NCBI RefSeq assembly: GCF_019249295.1
Contig: NZ_JAESDH010000002.1
Location: 1-64,000, forward strand
Direction of reading: 5' to 3'
From: Alteromonas antoniana
GTDB taxonomy: Bacteria > Pseudomonadota > Gammaproteobacteria > Enterobacterales > Alteromonadaceae
Length of the DNA stretch: 64,000 bases
The translations under genes and the position numbers were made by a program. Under the pieces are notes generated by a model. It was not told where the DNA came from. It ran no database searches and worked only from the letters and a program-made list of their open reading frames with translations. Shown here in pieces: positions 25,330 through 34,150 of this stretch (position 1 is its first letter; each line of letters opens with the position of its first letter).

Positions 25330-25725
25330 CTATGGCAGCACAGTGATCCGCACTTTTATTATCCCATCATCCGTATCGGCAATGTCGCTGAAAGCAGACC
25401 GCGATAAATCAATGATACGCCCCTGCACGAAAGGGCCGCGGTCATTAATTTTAACTATTGTACGTTCATTATTCGCGAGGTTCACCACTTCAACCCGCGT
25501 CCCGAAAGGCAGCGTGCGGTGCGCGGCGGTATTGGTCAAGTGATTATATCGCTCACCACTGGCAGTGGTACTGAACTGGTAGGTCATTGCGTAGAAAGAG
25601 GCTTCACCGACTTCAGTAAAACCAACATCCTGAGGCCGCGAGCGCTCCGGAACCGAGCTACATCCGGACACAATGAAAAACACTGCCAGATAAAGAGCCG
25701 CCGGGCGAAGTGACAAAAACGACAT
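25330..25725 (-). CDS. RlpA-like DPBB lipoprotein
   Basis: A 131-residue lipoprotein (lipobox IVSGC, Cys22, Ser at +2, so probably outer membrane). It consists of one RlpA-type double-psi beta-barrel: GEASFYAMTYQFSTTASGERYNHLTNTAAHRTLPFGTRVEVVNLAN, then the signature KINDRGPFVQGRIIDLSRSAF. RlpA proteins cleave denuded glycan strands or bind septal peptidoglycan. The SPOR domain of full-length RlpA is absent, so this is a short paralogue. It lies 66 nt after the minus-strand lipoprotein gene at 25792-26199 and may share its transcript. Confidence 0.88.
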   Translation of the reverse strand: MSFLSLRPAALYLAVFFIVSGCSSVPERSRPQDVGFTEVGEASFYAMTYQFSTTASGERYNHLTNTAAHRTLPFGTRVEVVNLANNERTIVKINDRGPFVQGRIIDLSRSAFSDIADTDDGIIKVRITVLP

Positions 25726-25791
25726 GATAACAGGCTTCCTGAAAAAGTGCGGAGGGCGATGCTTACCGCTCTCCGCGGGCAGACGAAAACG

Positions 25792-26199
25792 TTAGTGCGT
25801 CGGATTGATCGGTTTTACCATCGCATCGCTGATAATCTCAACGTCAGCGACTTTGAACACGGTACCAAACATCGTGATGGTCATGACGTCAGGCATAGGT
25901 TGGCCGGTAACTTTCACAACCAGACCATTCTGGTGATATTTTTTGTCCAGGCCCTGAAGGGTGTAGTGCTCACCATTGTCACTGACCAGTGCGTAAAAAC
26001 CACCCTCCATATCTTTATAAACAATACTGCCGGTAATTGTCTGACTTTTCTCCATGGCCTCTTCCTCCTTTATTTCGGTGGTTTCAACGGCACCTGACTC
26101 TGTCTGCAGAGCAGTTGGGGCTGAGTCGGCTTTGTCATCTTCGTCACACGCACTCAGTACGAATGTAGCCAGTATGATTGTTAAAACGTTGTACTTCAT
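25792..26199 (-). CDS. Lipoprotein of unknown function (inner-membrane type)
   Basis: A 135-residue lipoprotein with lipobox VLSAC (Cys18). The residues after the cysteine are Asp-Glu-Asp-Asp, and Asp at +2 acts as a Lol-avoidance signal in E. coli, so inner-membrane retention is predicted. An acidic linker (about 19-50) precedes a small beta-rich domain (about 53-125: QTITGSIVYKDMEGGFYALVSDNGEHYTLQGL, VVKVTGQPM). That fold suggests an OB-like or ligand-binding module, but no family is recognised. Confidence 0.78.
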   Translation of the reverse strand: MKYNVLTIILATFVLSACDEDDKADSAPTALQTESGAVETTEIKEEEAMEKSQTITGSIVYKDMEGGFYALVSDNGEHYTLQGLDKKYHQNGLVVKVTGQPMPDVMTITMFGTVFKVADVEIISDAMVKPINPTH

Positions 26200-26507
26200 A
26201 GTGATTCCTTTACTTATGCTTACCCTGACGTAATCGCCTGTTGAGCATACATTACATTAAGTGGGTAATACCAATTTACGACACTACGTTATCACGTACA
26301 TATAAGTTTGCGCATTTCCACTGAACGCAACATGAATTGTTTATGACGCCGCTTAAGACGATGTGACGTCATTAAATATCATTAGAGGTAATTAACGCAG
26401 TTGGCAAAACGGTTGAATGACCCTTGCTACTTTAGGCGGTCATTCTTCAGGTGAACGTGACCTACACTTATCACGTTGCCTGACACGCTCCCCCGACGTG
26501 AACCCGT
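26200..26507. other. Spacer upstream of the inner-membrane lipoprotein
   Basis: A 308-bp spacer, moderately AT-rich, with no supported gene. An 8-bp inverted repeat (GAATGACC at 26415-26422, GGTCATTC at 26438-26445) could be a weak terminator for the phosphoesterase transcript (minus). The lipoprotein promoter is presumably nearer 26220-26300. Confidence 0.4.
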
Positions 26508-27677
26508 TTACAACTCAATTTTTTCTCCATCATCCAATACGCGATAAAACTTATCATTGTTGATGAGTAACCCTTCTGAACTTTTAAACGGTAAGCTGGT
26601 TCTGTAATCATTTGGATGCTTTACATCAATCGCAAAAAGTTTGTTTTTATATTGGCTATTCACGTTGAATTGGATTGTATGTCCAACGATTACCGATTTC
26701 GCTTGATAAAACATCAGCGTATTGCGCAACGTTTCTTCTGTATTGTCTTCTTTGAAATAGCCCCTGTACCAGGCAGGGCCTGTCTGCGTTGATATGACAA
26801 GGGAGGTTTTCTCATCCGCCAGGCCGGGGTAATACATATGCCTGTAATACTCTCTGTTCAGTGAATTTATTTCTGCAATAGAAATGTCATTTTTGACAAT
26901 GTCAGGGTGAATACCGCCGTGAACAAACAAATATCCATTAATGCGCTCTATCGTATTTTTGGTCGCAAGCCACTGTCCCAGAAATGCATCTTTTCCCAGC
27001 AAGTCGGACGACGATTTTCTTAAAAATCCTGCGATAGCGATATATTTGTTGGCAGCGGACCTGACGTTACCCTGCATGTTCTTTATTTCGTGATTACCCA
27101 CGATATAGTGTACTTTTCCGCCAGCTTGCTGTGCTTCCTGTTCCAGCTTATAGATAAACCACAGTAGCTGTGTGGTAGAAAAGCCTCTGTCTACCATGTC
27201 ACCAACAAGGACCAAATGGCTGTCACCGTAAATCCACTGAAGATCGGCGCTGATCACTTTATTGGCAATAAGAAAATCTCTGAATGCCTTGTAATTGCCT
27301 TCTAAATCACTGACGGCAAGGATGGGAGAGCTTGTTTGATATAGCGCGTTCTCGTTGTCACTCAAAGGCGAAATCTTGATGTTGAATCTGCTGTCATCCA
27401 ACGGAAAGTAGACCTCAGCGGCGACCGCGTCATTTACTGCATATTCTTGCGTTTCAACGTGGAAACCTTCGTCTCTGCTACCTCTTATATAACTTACCTT
27501 TAGCGCGCCGTTTTCATAAAATGCATACGGACCGTCGTCGCCTACTTTATAGGCCAGTGGCGCGTCGCCTAAACTGATTGATGCGTGTTGCGAAAAGCCC
27601 AGAATTGCGGCAATAGTGAGTAGAACTAACGACACAATCAGAAAATAGCCCAACGGACGAAGCAGATACTTAAACAT
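26508..27677 (-). CDS. Membrane-anchored PPP-type metallophosphoesterase
   Basis: A 389-residue protein with one N-terminal membrane anchor (about 9-28) preceded by positive residues, so the catalytic part should face the periplasm. A beta-rich segment (about 35-105) is followed by a calcineurin-like domain: SDLEGNY (123-129), GDMVDRG (159-165), GNHE (194-197), then FVHGGIHPD and VIVGHT. The block order and the GD-DRG/GNHE motifs are those of PPP-family protein phosphatases. The first motif has Glu where GDxHG has His, a variant that may alter the metal site. The start overlaps the HAAS gene by eight bases. A protein or small-molecule phosphate substrate is possible. Confidence 0.82.
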   Translation of the reverse strand: MFKYLLRPLGYFLIVSLVLLTIAAILGFSQHASISLGDAPLAYKVGDDGPYAFYENGALKVSYIRGSRDEGFHVETQEYAVNDAVAAEVYFPLDDSRFNIKISPLSDNENALYQTSSPILAVSDLEGNYKAFRDFLIANKVISADLQWIYGDSHLVLVGDMVDRGFSTTQLLWFIYKLEQEAQQAGGKVHYIVGNHEIKNMQGNVRSAANKYIAIAGFLRKSSSDLLGKDAFLGQWLATKNTIERINGYLFVHGGIHPDIVKNDISIAEINSLNREYYRHMYYPGLADEKTSLVISTQTGPAWYRGYFKEDNTEETLRNTLMFYQAKSVIVGHTIQFNVNSQYKNKLFAIDVKHPNDYRTSLPFKSSEGLLINNDKFYRVLDDGEKIEL

Positions 27678-28251
27678 AATGCTGACCGATCGAAAATTGA
27701 CGCACGAACTTCAGCACTTTGTGCGTCATCAGTAATATAAGGTAACCGAGAATAAGCGCAACAGGAGACAGCCATAGTCCCTGAACCACGCCAACGGTTT
27801 CCTGCACAAGGACGGGGTTATCCAGCATTCCAATTACAACGGTGTTGCCATTGGCTTCGGACCATATGCCGATACTTCCAGGCAATAATAAATTGGCGAA
27901 ACCCAGTGCAATACATGCTATCCCGATAAAATAACCAAAGCACATTAACCCCAGATATACCGTTCGTGATAACCCTTTCTTTACGATACTGATGGCTTTA
28001 AACCCCTCCGGAGGGGGAGTGCCCTGCTGGATGTGCCCGATATACTGTTGGGCAAGTTCTCTGGGAGGGCCAAATCTGTCTAAAATCGCTTCTACGTCGG
28101 CGACACCGCCTTTTACTTCAACGTCATCAATGACATCGTAAATGTGCGACTCAATTTCTTTAACCACTTCCTGTGCTTCAATGTCTTGCAACGGACTCAG
28201 GTAGCGGCTGAGATTATTGAGGTAATTTCTGATTTGTTTCCTTTCACTCAT
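27670..28251 (-). CDS. HAAS-domain (DUF1700-like) membrane protein, PadR partner
   Basis: A 193-residue protein. Its N-terminal helical HAAS-type domain (about 1-75: RKQIRNYLNNLSRYL, EAQEVVKEIESHIYDVIDD, VEAILDRFGPPRELAQQYI) is joined to two or three membrane segments (about 97-125 and 155-178). Such proteins are typically encoded next to PadR regulators and are thought to work with them as membrane-linked signal partners. The ATG at 28251 is chosen because GAAGAAGG precedes it; it lies within the end of padR (8-bp overlap). The downstream overlap with the phosphoesterase makes a tightly coupled three-gene unit. Confidence 0.82.
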   Translation of the reverse strand: MSERKQIRNYLNNLSRYLSPLQDIEAQEVVKEIESHIYDVIDDVEVKGGVADVEAILDRFGPPRELAQQYIGHIQQGTPPPEGFKAISIVKKGLSRTVYLGLMCFGYFIGIACIALGFANLLLPGSIGIWSEANGNTVVIGMLDNPVLVQETVGVVQGLWLSPVALILGYLILLMTHKVLKFVRQFSIGQHYV

Positions 28252-28618
28252 AGTGATGACCTTCTTCAATTGTCGGTGAGTTCAGAAGCTGCTGTAAGTC
28301 TTCGACTGAACGCAGCCAACGTGCTTTTAACTCATTAAGCTTTTGGTGTCCTTCCTTGGTAAGGGAGTAATATTTTCGAGGGCGTTGCTCACCTTCCTGT
28401 TGCCATGAGGCTGCTAGTAATCGCTCTCGCTTTAACCTGTCTAACAGAGGATATAGGGTGCCTTCGGTAATTTGCATGGTGTCAAAAAGGTGAAAGTAAT
28501 TAAGCATCTCTAAGCCGTACATGGCGCGCTTGTGTATTGCCGCCAACACTGCCAGCTCAAGCGTTCCTTTTCTTAATTGCGCATCCCACTTTACGCTCTC
28601 ATTCTTATTCTCAGGCAT
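28244..28618 (-). CDS. PadR family transcriptional regulator
   Basis: A 124-residue PadR-type winged-helix repressor. The signature runs KGTLELAVLAAIHKRAMYGLEMLNYF (recognition region) followed by EGTLYPLLDRLKRERLLAASWQQEGEQRPRKYYSLTKEGHQKLNEL, about residues 16-100, with a dimerisation helix after it. PadR proteins usually repress their own operon and respond to small molecules or partner proteins. A perfect 51-bp palindrome containing the likely -10 lies 8 nt upstream of the start, an ideal autoregulatory operator. It is the first gene of padR-HAAS-phosphoesterase. Confidence 0.93.
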   Translation of the reverse strand: MPENKNESVKWDAQLRKGTLELAVLAAIHKRAMYGLEMLNYFHLFDTMQITEGTLYPLLDRLKRERLLAASWQQEGEQRPRKYYSLTKEGHQKLNELKARWLRSVEDLQQLLNSPTIEEGHHYE

Positions 28619-28625
28619 CTCTCAA

Positions 28626-28676
28626 CCTTGCTATAACCTAATACTATGCATTACATAGTATTAGGTTATAGCAAGG
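28626..28676. repeat. Perfect 51-bp palindrome (23-bp arms), padR operator candidate
   Basis: Arms 28626-28648 and 28654-28676 are exact inverted copies over 23 bp, separated by CATTA. The centre reads CTATG-CATTA-CATAG, with the ATG...CAT half-sites expected of PadR operators. The padR -10 lies in the distal arm. The arm nearest padR contains the AAGG ribosome-binding site, so the structure could act both as operator DNA and as an mRNA hairpin that hides the start. Confidence 0.8.
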
Positions 28677-28693
28677 CTCGTATGAGGTAACAA
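28665..28693 (-). promoter_or_regulatory. Predicted padR promoter
   Basis: On the minus strand TTGTTA (28688-28693), a 17-bp spacer and TATAAC (28665-28670) form a good sigma-70 promoter. The -10 and start site lie within the distal arm of the palindrome, so a bound dimer would block it. Confidence 0.6.
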
Positions 28694-29083
28694 GTACAAT
28701 GTTAAGACGTAACAAAATTGATATGTAAGGAAGTATTACTGCGAGGCCTAATGCGATTTTACGTGACGCACTCTATTCAACAGGCTGAACGCAATGTTAC
28801 TGATGAGCAGAGCGAAGAGCCCGATTACTTTGTCGGCAGGTGATTTAGATAAGTCTTACGAAGCGCAGGTGCGCGGGAAACGTTCAGCTGTGACATTATT
28901 GGGTGAAGCGTGTGACCACGATTTTTCGTTAGCTGATGAGCGAAGCCATAATATCGTTGTTTGTTGGGGTGCCATCGTCTTAAGGTTGACCGTCGAATTC
29001 AGACCGGTTCGGTGAACAAAAATGGCGGATAACCTGTTGGCTTTCCTATTGCAGGATACCGCTACAACGTGAAATCTGAATAC

Positions 29084-29110
29084 AAAAAAGGCAGCGATAA
29101 CGCTGCCTTC
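29084..29110 (-). terminator. Terminator of prs
   Basis: On the minus strand GGCAGCG-TTAT-CGCTGCC-TTTTTT, 19 nt after the prs stop. Confidence 0.88.
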
Positions 29111-29128
29111 TCTCGAATTCGTATCCGA

Positions 29129-30076
29129 TTAGTATTCGAACATCGCCGAAATAGACTCTTCGTTGCTGATGCGACGAATGGTCTCTGCCAGCATTTCAGA
29201 CAGGGTAAGCTGTTTTACTTTACCGGTGCCTTTCATTTCCGGGCTAAGTGGAATCGAGTCGGTCACGATGATTTCATCAATCATTGACTCTTTTAAGTTG
29301 TTTACCGCGTTGCCTGAGAAAATAGCGTGGGTTGCGTAGGCATACACATTACGGGCGCCATGGGCTTTCAGGGCTTCAGCCGCTTTCGCCAGCGTACCGC
29401 CGGTATCAATCATGTCATCCACGATAATACAGTCGCGATCTTTAACGTCACCGATGATGTTCATCACCTGTGCTACGTTCGCTTTCGGACGACGTTTATC
29501 GATAATGGCAAGGTCGGCATCGTTTAGCAGTTTTGCCGTTGCACGAGCGCGAACAACACCGCCAATGTCAGGCGACACCACAACCGGGTCAGCAAAGTCA
29601 CGGCGAACCATGTCTGCCAGCAAAATTGGCGTACCAAAGGCATTATCTACCGGCACATCAAAGAAGCCCTGAATCTGCTCGGCGTGCAAATCGATGGTTA
29701 GTACGCGGTCAACGCCGACGTTAGACAAGAAGTCGGCGACGACTTTCGCAGTAATCGGAACACGCGCTGAGCGTACACGTCTGTCCTGACGAGCGTAGCC
29801 AAAATAAGGAATTACCGCGGTAATTCGACCTGCCGATGCACGACGCAGAGCGTCGATCATCACAATCAGTTCCATCAGATTGTCGTTAGTAGGTGCGCAT
29901 GTGGACTGGATAATAAAAACGTCCGAACCACGGACGTTTTCATGAATTTCGACGCTGATTTCACCGTCACTGAAGCGACCGACGCTGGCGTTTCCAAGTT
30001 TGGTGTAGAGGCGATCGGCGACTTTCTGGGCAAGTTCTGGTACGGCGTTACCTGCAAAGAGCTTCATATCTGGCAC
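29129..30076 (-). CDS. prs: Ribose-phosphate pyrophosphokinase
   Basis: PRPP synthetase (315 residues) making 5-phosphoribosyl diphosphate from ribose-5-phosphate and ATP for nucleotide, His and Trp synthesis. It closely resembles the E. coli enzyme throughout: [42 protein letters not shown], the flexible loop [19 protein letters not shown], and the PRPP-binding [17 protein letters not shown]. The start is GTG 30076 (reading PDMKLF next, as in E. coli), with GAGG upstream. A longer frame continues upstream only because it reads through the tRNA-Gln gene. Order is lolB-ispE-tRNA-Gln-prs. Confidence 0.97.
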   Translation of the reverse strand: MPDMKLFAGNAVPELAQKVADRLYTKLGNASVGRFSDGEISVEIHENVRGSDVFIIQSTCAPTNDNLMELIVMIDALRRASAGRITAVIPYFGYARQDRRVRSARVPITAKVVADFLSNVGVDRVLTIDLHAEQIQGFFDVPVDNAFGTPILLADMVRRDFADPVVVSPDIGGVVRARATAKLLNDADLAIIDKRRPKANVAQVMNIIGDVKDRDCIIVDDMIDTGGTLAKAAEALKAHGARNVYAYATHAIFSGNAVNNLKESMIDEIIVTDSIPLSPEMKGTGKVKQLTLSEMLAETIRRISNEESISAMFEY

Positions 30077-30107
30077 AAGTGTTTCCTCAGTGCGTTGATA
30101 AAAGAGG

Positions 30108-30183
30108 TGGCTGGGGTAGCAGGACTCGAACCTACGAATGGCGGGATCAAAACCCGCTGCCTTACCAACTTGGCTATACCCCA
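30108..30183 (-). tRNA. tRNA-Gln (UUG), copy 2
   Basis: Base-for-base identical to the copy at 15645-15720, including encoded CCA. It sits between ispE (5 nt before it) and prs, a position also known in Pseudomonas. It is probably processed out of the lolB-ispE-prs transcript. Confidence 0.96.
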
Positions 30184-30188
30184 ATAAT

Positions 30189-31070
30189 TTACTTCGTGTC
30201 CGATGTGGCGTTCACTTCTTGTAGTTTTTGTTTTAGTGGCGACTGATTCACACCTTTAGCCACAAAACTTTGCCATGGAGCGGGTAGCATTGCCTGTATC
30301 TGTCTGGCTAAATTTTGGTCGGTAAAGGTAGCGAAAACACATGCGCCTGTGCCCGTCATCCGCGACGGTGCGTAGTGTACCAACCACTGTAATAATTTTG
30401 CAACTTCAGGATAGCGATTACAGACAATTTCCTGACAATCGTTGCGGGTTCGCTCATAGTGATAATCATCCCAGAGCATAGCAGGGGTGTCGCGGGGCAG
30501 GTCAGGCGCGCTGAAGACCTCGGCAGTACTGATATGAATACCCGGGTTTACAACCAGATACCAGTATTCTGGTTGCGCGCAGGGCGTAATATCTTCACCG
30601 ACACCTTGCGCAAAAGCCGTTTTACCGTAAACAAAAATTGGCACATCAGCACCCAGGCTGAGTCCAAGTTCTGCCAGTTCACCGTCACTCAGGCCGCAAT
30701 TCCATAAGTGATTCAGGGCAACCAGTGTCGTGGCAGCGTTGGAGGAGCCCCCGCCGATCCCGCCGCCCATGGGCAACACTTTTTCAAGTGTGATGAGGGC
30801 TCCGGCCGATTTACGCTCTGCATGTGGCTTCAATAAGTTGGCTGCACGAATGATTAAATTTTCACTATCTGGGACGCCGGGCAGCGGCTCATACATGGTT
30901 ACCGCGTTATCATTTGTGACGTTAAAAGCGAGTTTGTCACCGTGATCCAGCATCTGAAACAGCGATTGTAAAGAATGATAGCCATTTTCCTGCTTACCAA
31001 GAATGTGTAAAAACAGATTGAGTTTGGCGGGGCTGGGCCACCAATCGGGGGAGGTTACTGCGTTTGCCAT
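30189..31070 (-). CDS. ispE: 4-diphosphocytidyl-2-C-methyl-D-erythritol kinase
   Basis: A 293-residue GHMP-family kinase of the MEP isoprenoid pathway, phosphorylating the 2-hydroxyl of CDP-ME. The substrate motif is [28 protein letters not shown] (about 13-40). The ATP-binding glycine-rich loop is [18 protein letters not shown] (about 94-111), and the C-terminal GHMP motif is [15 protein letters not shown]. The start overlaps the lolB end by 16 bp. Confidence 0.96.
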   Translation of the reverse strand: MANAVTSPDWWPSPAKLNLFLHILGKQENGYHSLQSLFQMLDHGDKLAFNVTNDNAVTMYEPLPGVPDSENLIIRAANLLKPHAERKSAGALITLEKVLPMGGGIGGGSSNAATTLVALNHLWNCGLSDGELAELGLSLGADVPIFVYGKTAFAQGVGEDITPCAQPEYWYLVVNPGIHISTAEVFSAPDLPRDTPAMLWDDYHYERTRNDCQEIVCNRYPEVAKLLQWLVHYAPSRMTGTGACVFATFTDQNLARQIQAMLPAPWQSFVAKGVNQSPLKQKLQEVNATSDTK

Positions 31071-31657
31071 GTGTTAATTCGGATTTTTATAAAGTTTTGT
31101 GTGTCTTTCTGGTTTAATGTCAGCGCACCGGGCAACCAGACGCCATCTACATTCTGGTATGCGCCGTACTGTACCTGCCACTGGCGACAACGAAAGCAGT
31201 TTGGCATTAACGTGTCGAGCAGGCCGTTCTCTGTCAGGGTATAGGTGTCTCTCTCGCCGGGCACACCTTTTACCCAGTTTAATAGTTTATCCAGCGGGAT
31301 ATCCCAGCCGGTGACCCGGTAAATCAGTCGCGAGGGGTCCGTATCGGTATAGGTTTCACCGTCGGCCTCCAGGGTGGCCTGCAACCCATTGGATTGCATA
31401 TCTACCAGCGTAACACCTAAAAAATTGGTCAGACGAAATGCCAGGGCATCGTTATCTACCGACCAGCGCAGCGTAGCACTGACGGCTTCGCCATTTTCTC
31501 TCAAAGCCATTTTACCTTTGATATTCCAGGACGTGATACTGCGAAGTTTTTCTACCTGCGCGGGTAAATCCACATTACCTTTCGGACCTTCAGGCCGGGT
31601 GGCACAGCCCAGCATCAGGCTGGAAATGATAAATAAAAAAAGAAAGCGTAAGAGCAT
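31055..31657 (-). CDS. lolB: Outer-membrane lipoprotein receptor LolB
   Basis: A 200-residue outer-membrane lipoprotein that takes lipoproteins from LolA and inserts them in the outer membrane. The lipobox is LMLGC (Cys18, Ala at +2). The LolB fold follows (SITSWNIKGKMALRENGEAVSATLRWSVDNDALAFRLTNFLGVTLVDM, then LIYRVTGWDIPLDKLLNWVKG). The exposed loop that inserts lipoproteins in E. coli corresponds to the region near FLGVT. The ATG at 31657 gives a proper signal peptide; a longer frame upstream does not. Divergent from hemA. Confidence 0.94.
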   Translation of the reverse strand: MLLRFLFLFIISSLMLGCATRPEGPKGNVDLPAQVEKLRSITSWNIKGKMALRENGEAVSATLRWSVDNDALAFRLTNFLGVTLVDMQSNGLQATLEADGETYTDTDPSRLIYRVTGWDIPLDKLLNWVKGVPGERDTYTLTENGLLDTLMPNCFRCRQWQVQYGAYQNVDGVWLPGALTLNQKDTQNFIKIRINTWQTQ

Positions 31658-31779
31658 GAACAGCTGGGGTCTGATATCAAGAATGCGGTGGCCTTTATAG
31701 GAACACAGATTCACCAGCACTTTCAATCATTTTGGGTTTTTCGTACAATGCCGCTCCGACGTTGCCAGCACAAAACTTA

Positions 31780-33054
31780 ATGACCTTACTCGCCCTCGGG
31801 ATTAACCACAAAACAGCACCAGTTGCACTTCGCGAAAAAGTGGCCTTTACGCCCGATTCGCTGGTCGCGGCGTTGTCGTCGCTGAAATCTTTAAGTGGCG
31901 TTGAAGAGTCGGTGATTGTATCTACCTGCAACCGCACTGAGCTGTACGTCAATGTAGATAAAGACAACCCGCCTTGTCTGTTGTCCTGGCTGGCCGATTT
32001 TCACCATGTGGTGAAAGATGAAATTGCCAACAACAGTTATACCTTTGAGCAGGATGAAGCGGTTAAGCATATAATGCGGGTAGCCAGCGGCCTGGATTCG
32101 CTGATCCTGGGCGAGCCGCAAATTCTTGGGCAAATCAAACAAGCTTTTGGCGATGCCCGGCATTCCGGCATGGTAAGTGCCGAGTTCGAGCGATTATTCC
32201 AACATACCTTCTCTGTTGCCAAGCGTGTGCGCAGCGAAACTGAGATTGGTGCCAATGCGGTGTCTGTCGCCTACGCTGCAGTGCAACTGGCCAAGCATAT
32301 ATTTGCCGAACTTCCGAAACGCTCGGTACTTCTGGTGGGTGCCGGTGAGACCATCGAACTTGTAGCGCAGCATTTAAAAGAGCAGGGCGTAAAGCGACTG
32401 GCGGTGGCCAATCGTACCGTGGCCCGCGCTGAAACGCTGGCCTCGCAACTTGGCGCGGATGTGTTAACACTATCGCAGTTGCCGACGCACCTGAAAGAGT
32501 TTGATATTGTCATCAGTTCTACCGCCAGTCAGCTACCCTTAATAGGCAAGGGTATGGTGGAAGATGCCCTCAGACAGCGCCGCAACACGCCCATGTTCCT
32601 GGTGGATCTGGCGGTTCCCCGTGATATTGAAGAGCAGGTGAATGAGCTGGGTGACGCCTACCTTTATACCGTAGATGATTTACAACATATTGTTGAGCAG
32701 AACATGGCCAGCCGCGAGCAGGCGGCACAGGAAGCTGAAAAGCTAATTGCGCTGCAGATGGTCGACTTCCTAAACTGGAAGCAGGCTCAGCAATCTATCG
32801 ATTTAGTGAAGCAATACCGTGAACGCGGCATGACTCAGCGCGATGAGCTGACAGAAAAGGCGCGCAACCAGCTTGCTGAAGGGAAACCGGCAGAAGAGGT
32901 TATTCACGAGCTGGCTTATAAGTTGACGAATGCGTTGATGCACGCGCCAACGAAAGCGCTGCGAAAGGCTGCAGCAGAAGATAATACCGCGCTGACACAG
33001 TGGCTGGCCGAGCACCTCTCGCTTAGCACTGGCAGCGACAATCAAGAAGGCTAA
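31780..33054 (+). CDS. hemA: Glutamyl-tRNA reductase
   Basis: NADPH-dependent reductase (424 residues) making glutamate-1-semialdehyde, the first committed step of C5-pathway tetrapyrrole synthesis. The N-terminus is [23 protein letters not shown]. The catalytic Cys50 is in [10 protein letters not shown], and [11 protein letters not shown] is the family signature. The NADPH domain holds [17 protein letters not shown], and the C-terminal dimerisation helix follows from about 310. The ATG at 31780 is the family start; an earlier in-frame start adds 16 residues. Order hemA-prfA-prmC is as in E. coli. Confidence 0.97.
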   Translation: MTLLALGINHKTAPVALREKVAFTPDSLVAALSSLKSLSGVEESVIVSTCNRTELYVNVDKDNPPCLLSWLADFHHVVKDEIANNSYTFEQDEAVKHIMRVASGLDSLILGEPQILGQIKQAFGDARHSGMVSAEFERLFQHTFSVAKRVRSETEIGANAVSVAYAAVQLAKHIFAELPKRSVLLVGAGETIELVAQHLKEQGVKRLAVANRTVARAETLASQLGADVLTLSQLPTHLKEFDIVISSTASQLPLIGKGMVEDALRQRRNTPMFLVDLAVPRDIEEQVNELGDAYLYTVDDLQHIVEQNMASREQAAQEAEKLIALQMVDFLNWKQAQQSIDLVKQYRERGMTQRDELTEKARNQLAEGKPAEEVIHELAYKLTNALMHAPTKALRKAAAEDNTALTQWLAEHLSLSTGSDNQEG

Positions 33055-33062
33055 TAAAAAGA

Positions 33063-34148
33063 ATGAAAGACTCGGTCGTCACAAAACTCGAAAACCTCTC
33101 AGAGCGTTTTGAAGAAGTCCAGGCACTGCTCGGCGATCCTGACATTATTGGTAACCAGGACAAGTTTCGTAACCTGTCTAAAGAGTTCAGTCAGCTGGAA
33201 GATGTGGTTGCCGGTTTTAACCGGTATAAGCAGGCGGTGGGGAATCTTGAGTCTGCTCAGGAAATGCTGAACGAAGATGACGCAGAAATGCGCGAAATGG
33301 CGCAGGAAGAAATTAAAGACGCTAAATCAGAAATCGAGCGTCTGGAAACAGAGCTGCAACTGTTGTTGCTGCCCAAAGATCCTAACGACGACCATAACTG
33401 TTTCCTTGAGATCCGGGCTGGCGCAGGTGGTGACGAAGCAGCTATTTTCGCTGGCGACTTATTTCGTATGTACAGCCGGTATGCTGAAACCCGCGGCTGG
33501 CGTGTTGAACTGGTAAGCGCTAACGAAGGTGAGCACGGTGGTTTTAAAGAAGTTATCGCTAACATATCCGGCGATGGTGTCTACGGTATCTTAAAATTTG
33601 AGTCTGGCGGTCATCGTGTTCAGCGGGTTCCGGAAACCGAATCCCAGGGGCGTATTCATACGTCAGCCTGCACCGTGGCTGTGTTGCCGGAGGTGCCCGA
33701 GTCCGAAGCGATAGAGATCAATCCGGCAGATTTGCGAATTGATACGTTCCGCGCATCTGGTGCGGGTGGACAGCACGTTAACAAAACGGACTCCGCTATT
33801 CGTATCACTCACTTACCTACTGGTCTGGTTGTTGAATGTCAGGACGAGCGCTCTCAGCATAAAAACCGTGCGAAAGCGATGTCTGTATTACAGGCACGCC
33901 TTAACCAGATTGAAGAGGAAAAGCGCGCAGCCGAAGAAGCGTCTACCCGTAAAAGTCTGGTGGGAAGTGGCGACCGCTCTGAGCGTATCCGCACCTATAA
34001 TTTCCCGCAGGGCAGGGTGACTGACCATCGTATCAACCTGACAATTTATCGTCTTGACGAAGTGATAGAAGGCGATTTACAGCAATTGATGGAGCCCATT
34101 TTGCAGGAGCATCAGGCCGATCTGCTGGCATCGTTATCTGATGAATAA
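33063..34148 (+). CDS. prfA: Peptide chain release factor 1
   Basis: A 361-residue class I release factor reading UAA and UAG. The tripeptide anticodon PxT is Pro-Glu-Thr at 190-192 (RVPETESQG). The catalytic GGQ is at 235-237 ([14 protein letters not shown]), the glutamine being the methylation target of PrmC, encoded next. PCRF and RF-1 domains are complete. It lies 8 nt after hemA and 2 nt before prmC. Confidence 0.98.
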   Translation: MKDSVVTKLENLSERFEEVQALLGDPDIIGNQDKFRNLSKEFSQLEDVVAGFNRYKQAVGNLESAQEMLNEDDAEMREMAQEEIKDAKSEIERLETELQLLLLPKDPNDDHNCFLEIRAGAGGDEAAIFAGDLFRMYSRYAETRGWRVELVSANEGEHGGFKEVIANISGDGVYGILKFESGGHRVQRVPETESQGRIHTSACTVAVLPEVPESEAIEINPADLRIDTFRASGAGGQHVNKTDSAIRITHLPTGLVVECQDERSQHKNRAKAMSVLQARLNQIEEEKRAAEEASTRKSLVGSGDRSERIRTYNFPQGRVTDHRINLTIYRLDEVIEGDLQQLMEPILQEHQADLLASLSDE

Positions 34149-34150
34149 TT

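Larger units (their letters stand above)
28619..29128. other. padR-prs intergenic region
   Basis: A 510-bp region. It holds the palindromic padR promoter/operator (28626-28693) and the prs terminator (29084-29110). Between about 28700 and 29080 no supported gene is seen; short frames there lack ribosome sites and look like no known protein. Confidence 0.5.

Noticed and set aside
28794-29015. Plus-strand 73-residue open frame between padR and prs
   Set aside because: No ribosome-binding site, no resemblance to any protein I know, and unconvincing composition.
30077-30184. N-terminal extension of Prs
   Set aside because: It reads through tRNA-Gln. The GTG at 30076 with GAGG upstream gives exactly the 315-residue family length.
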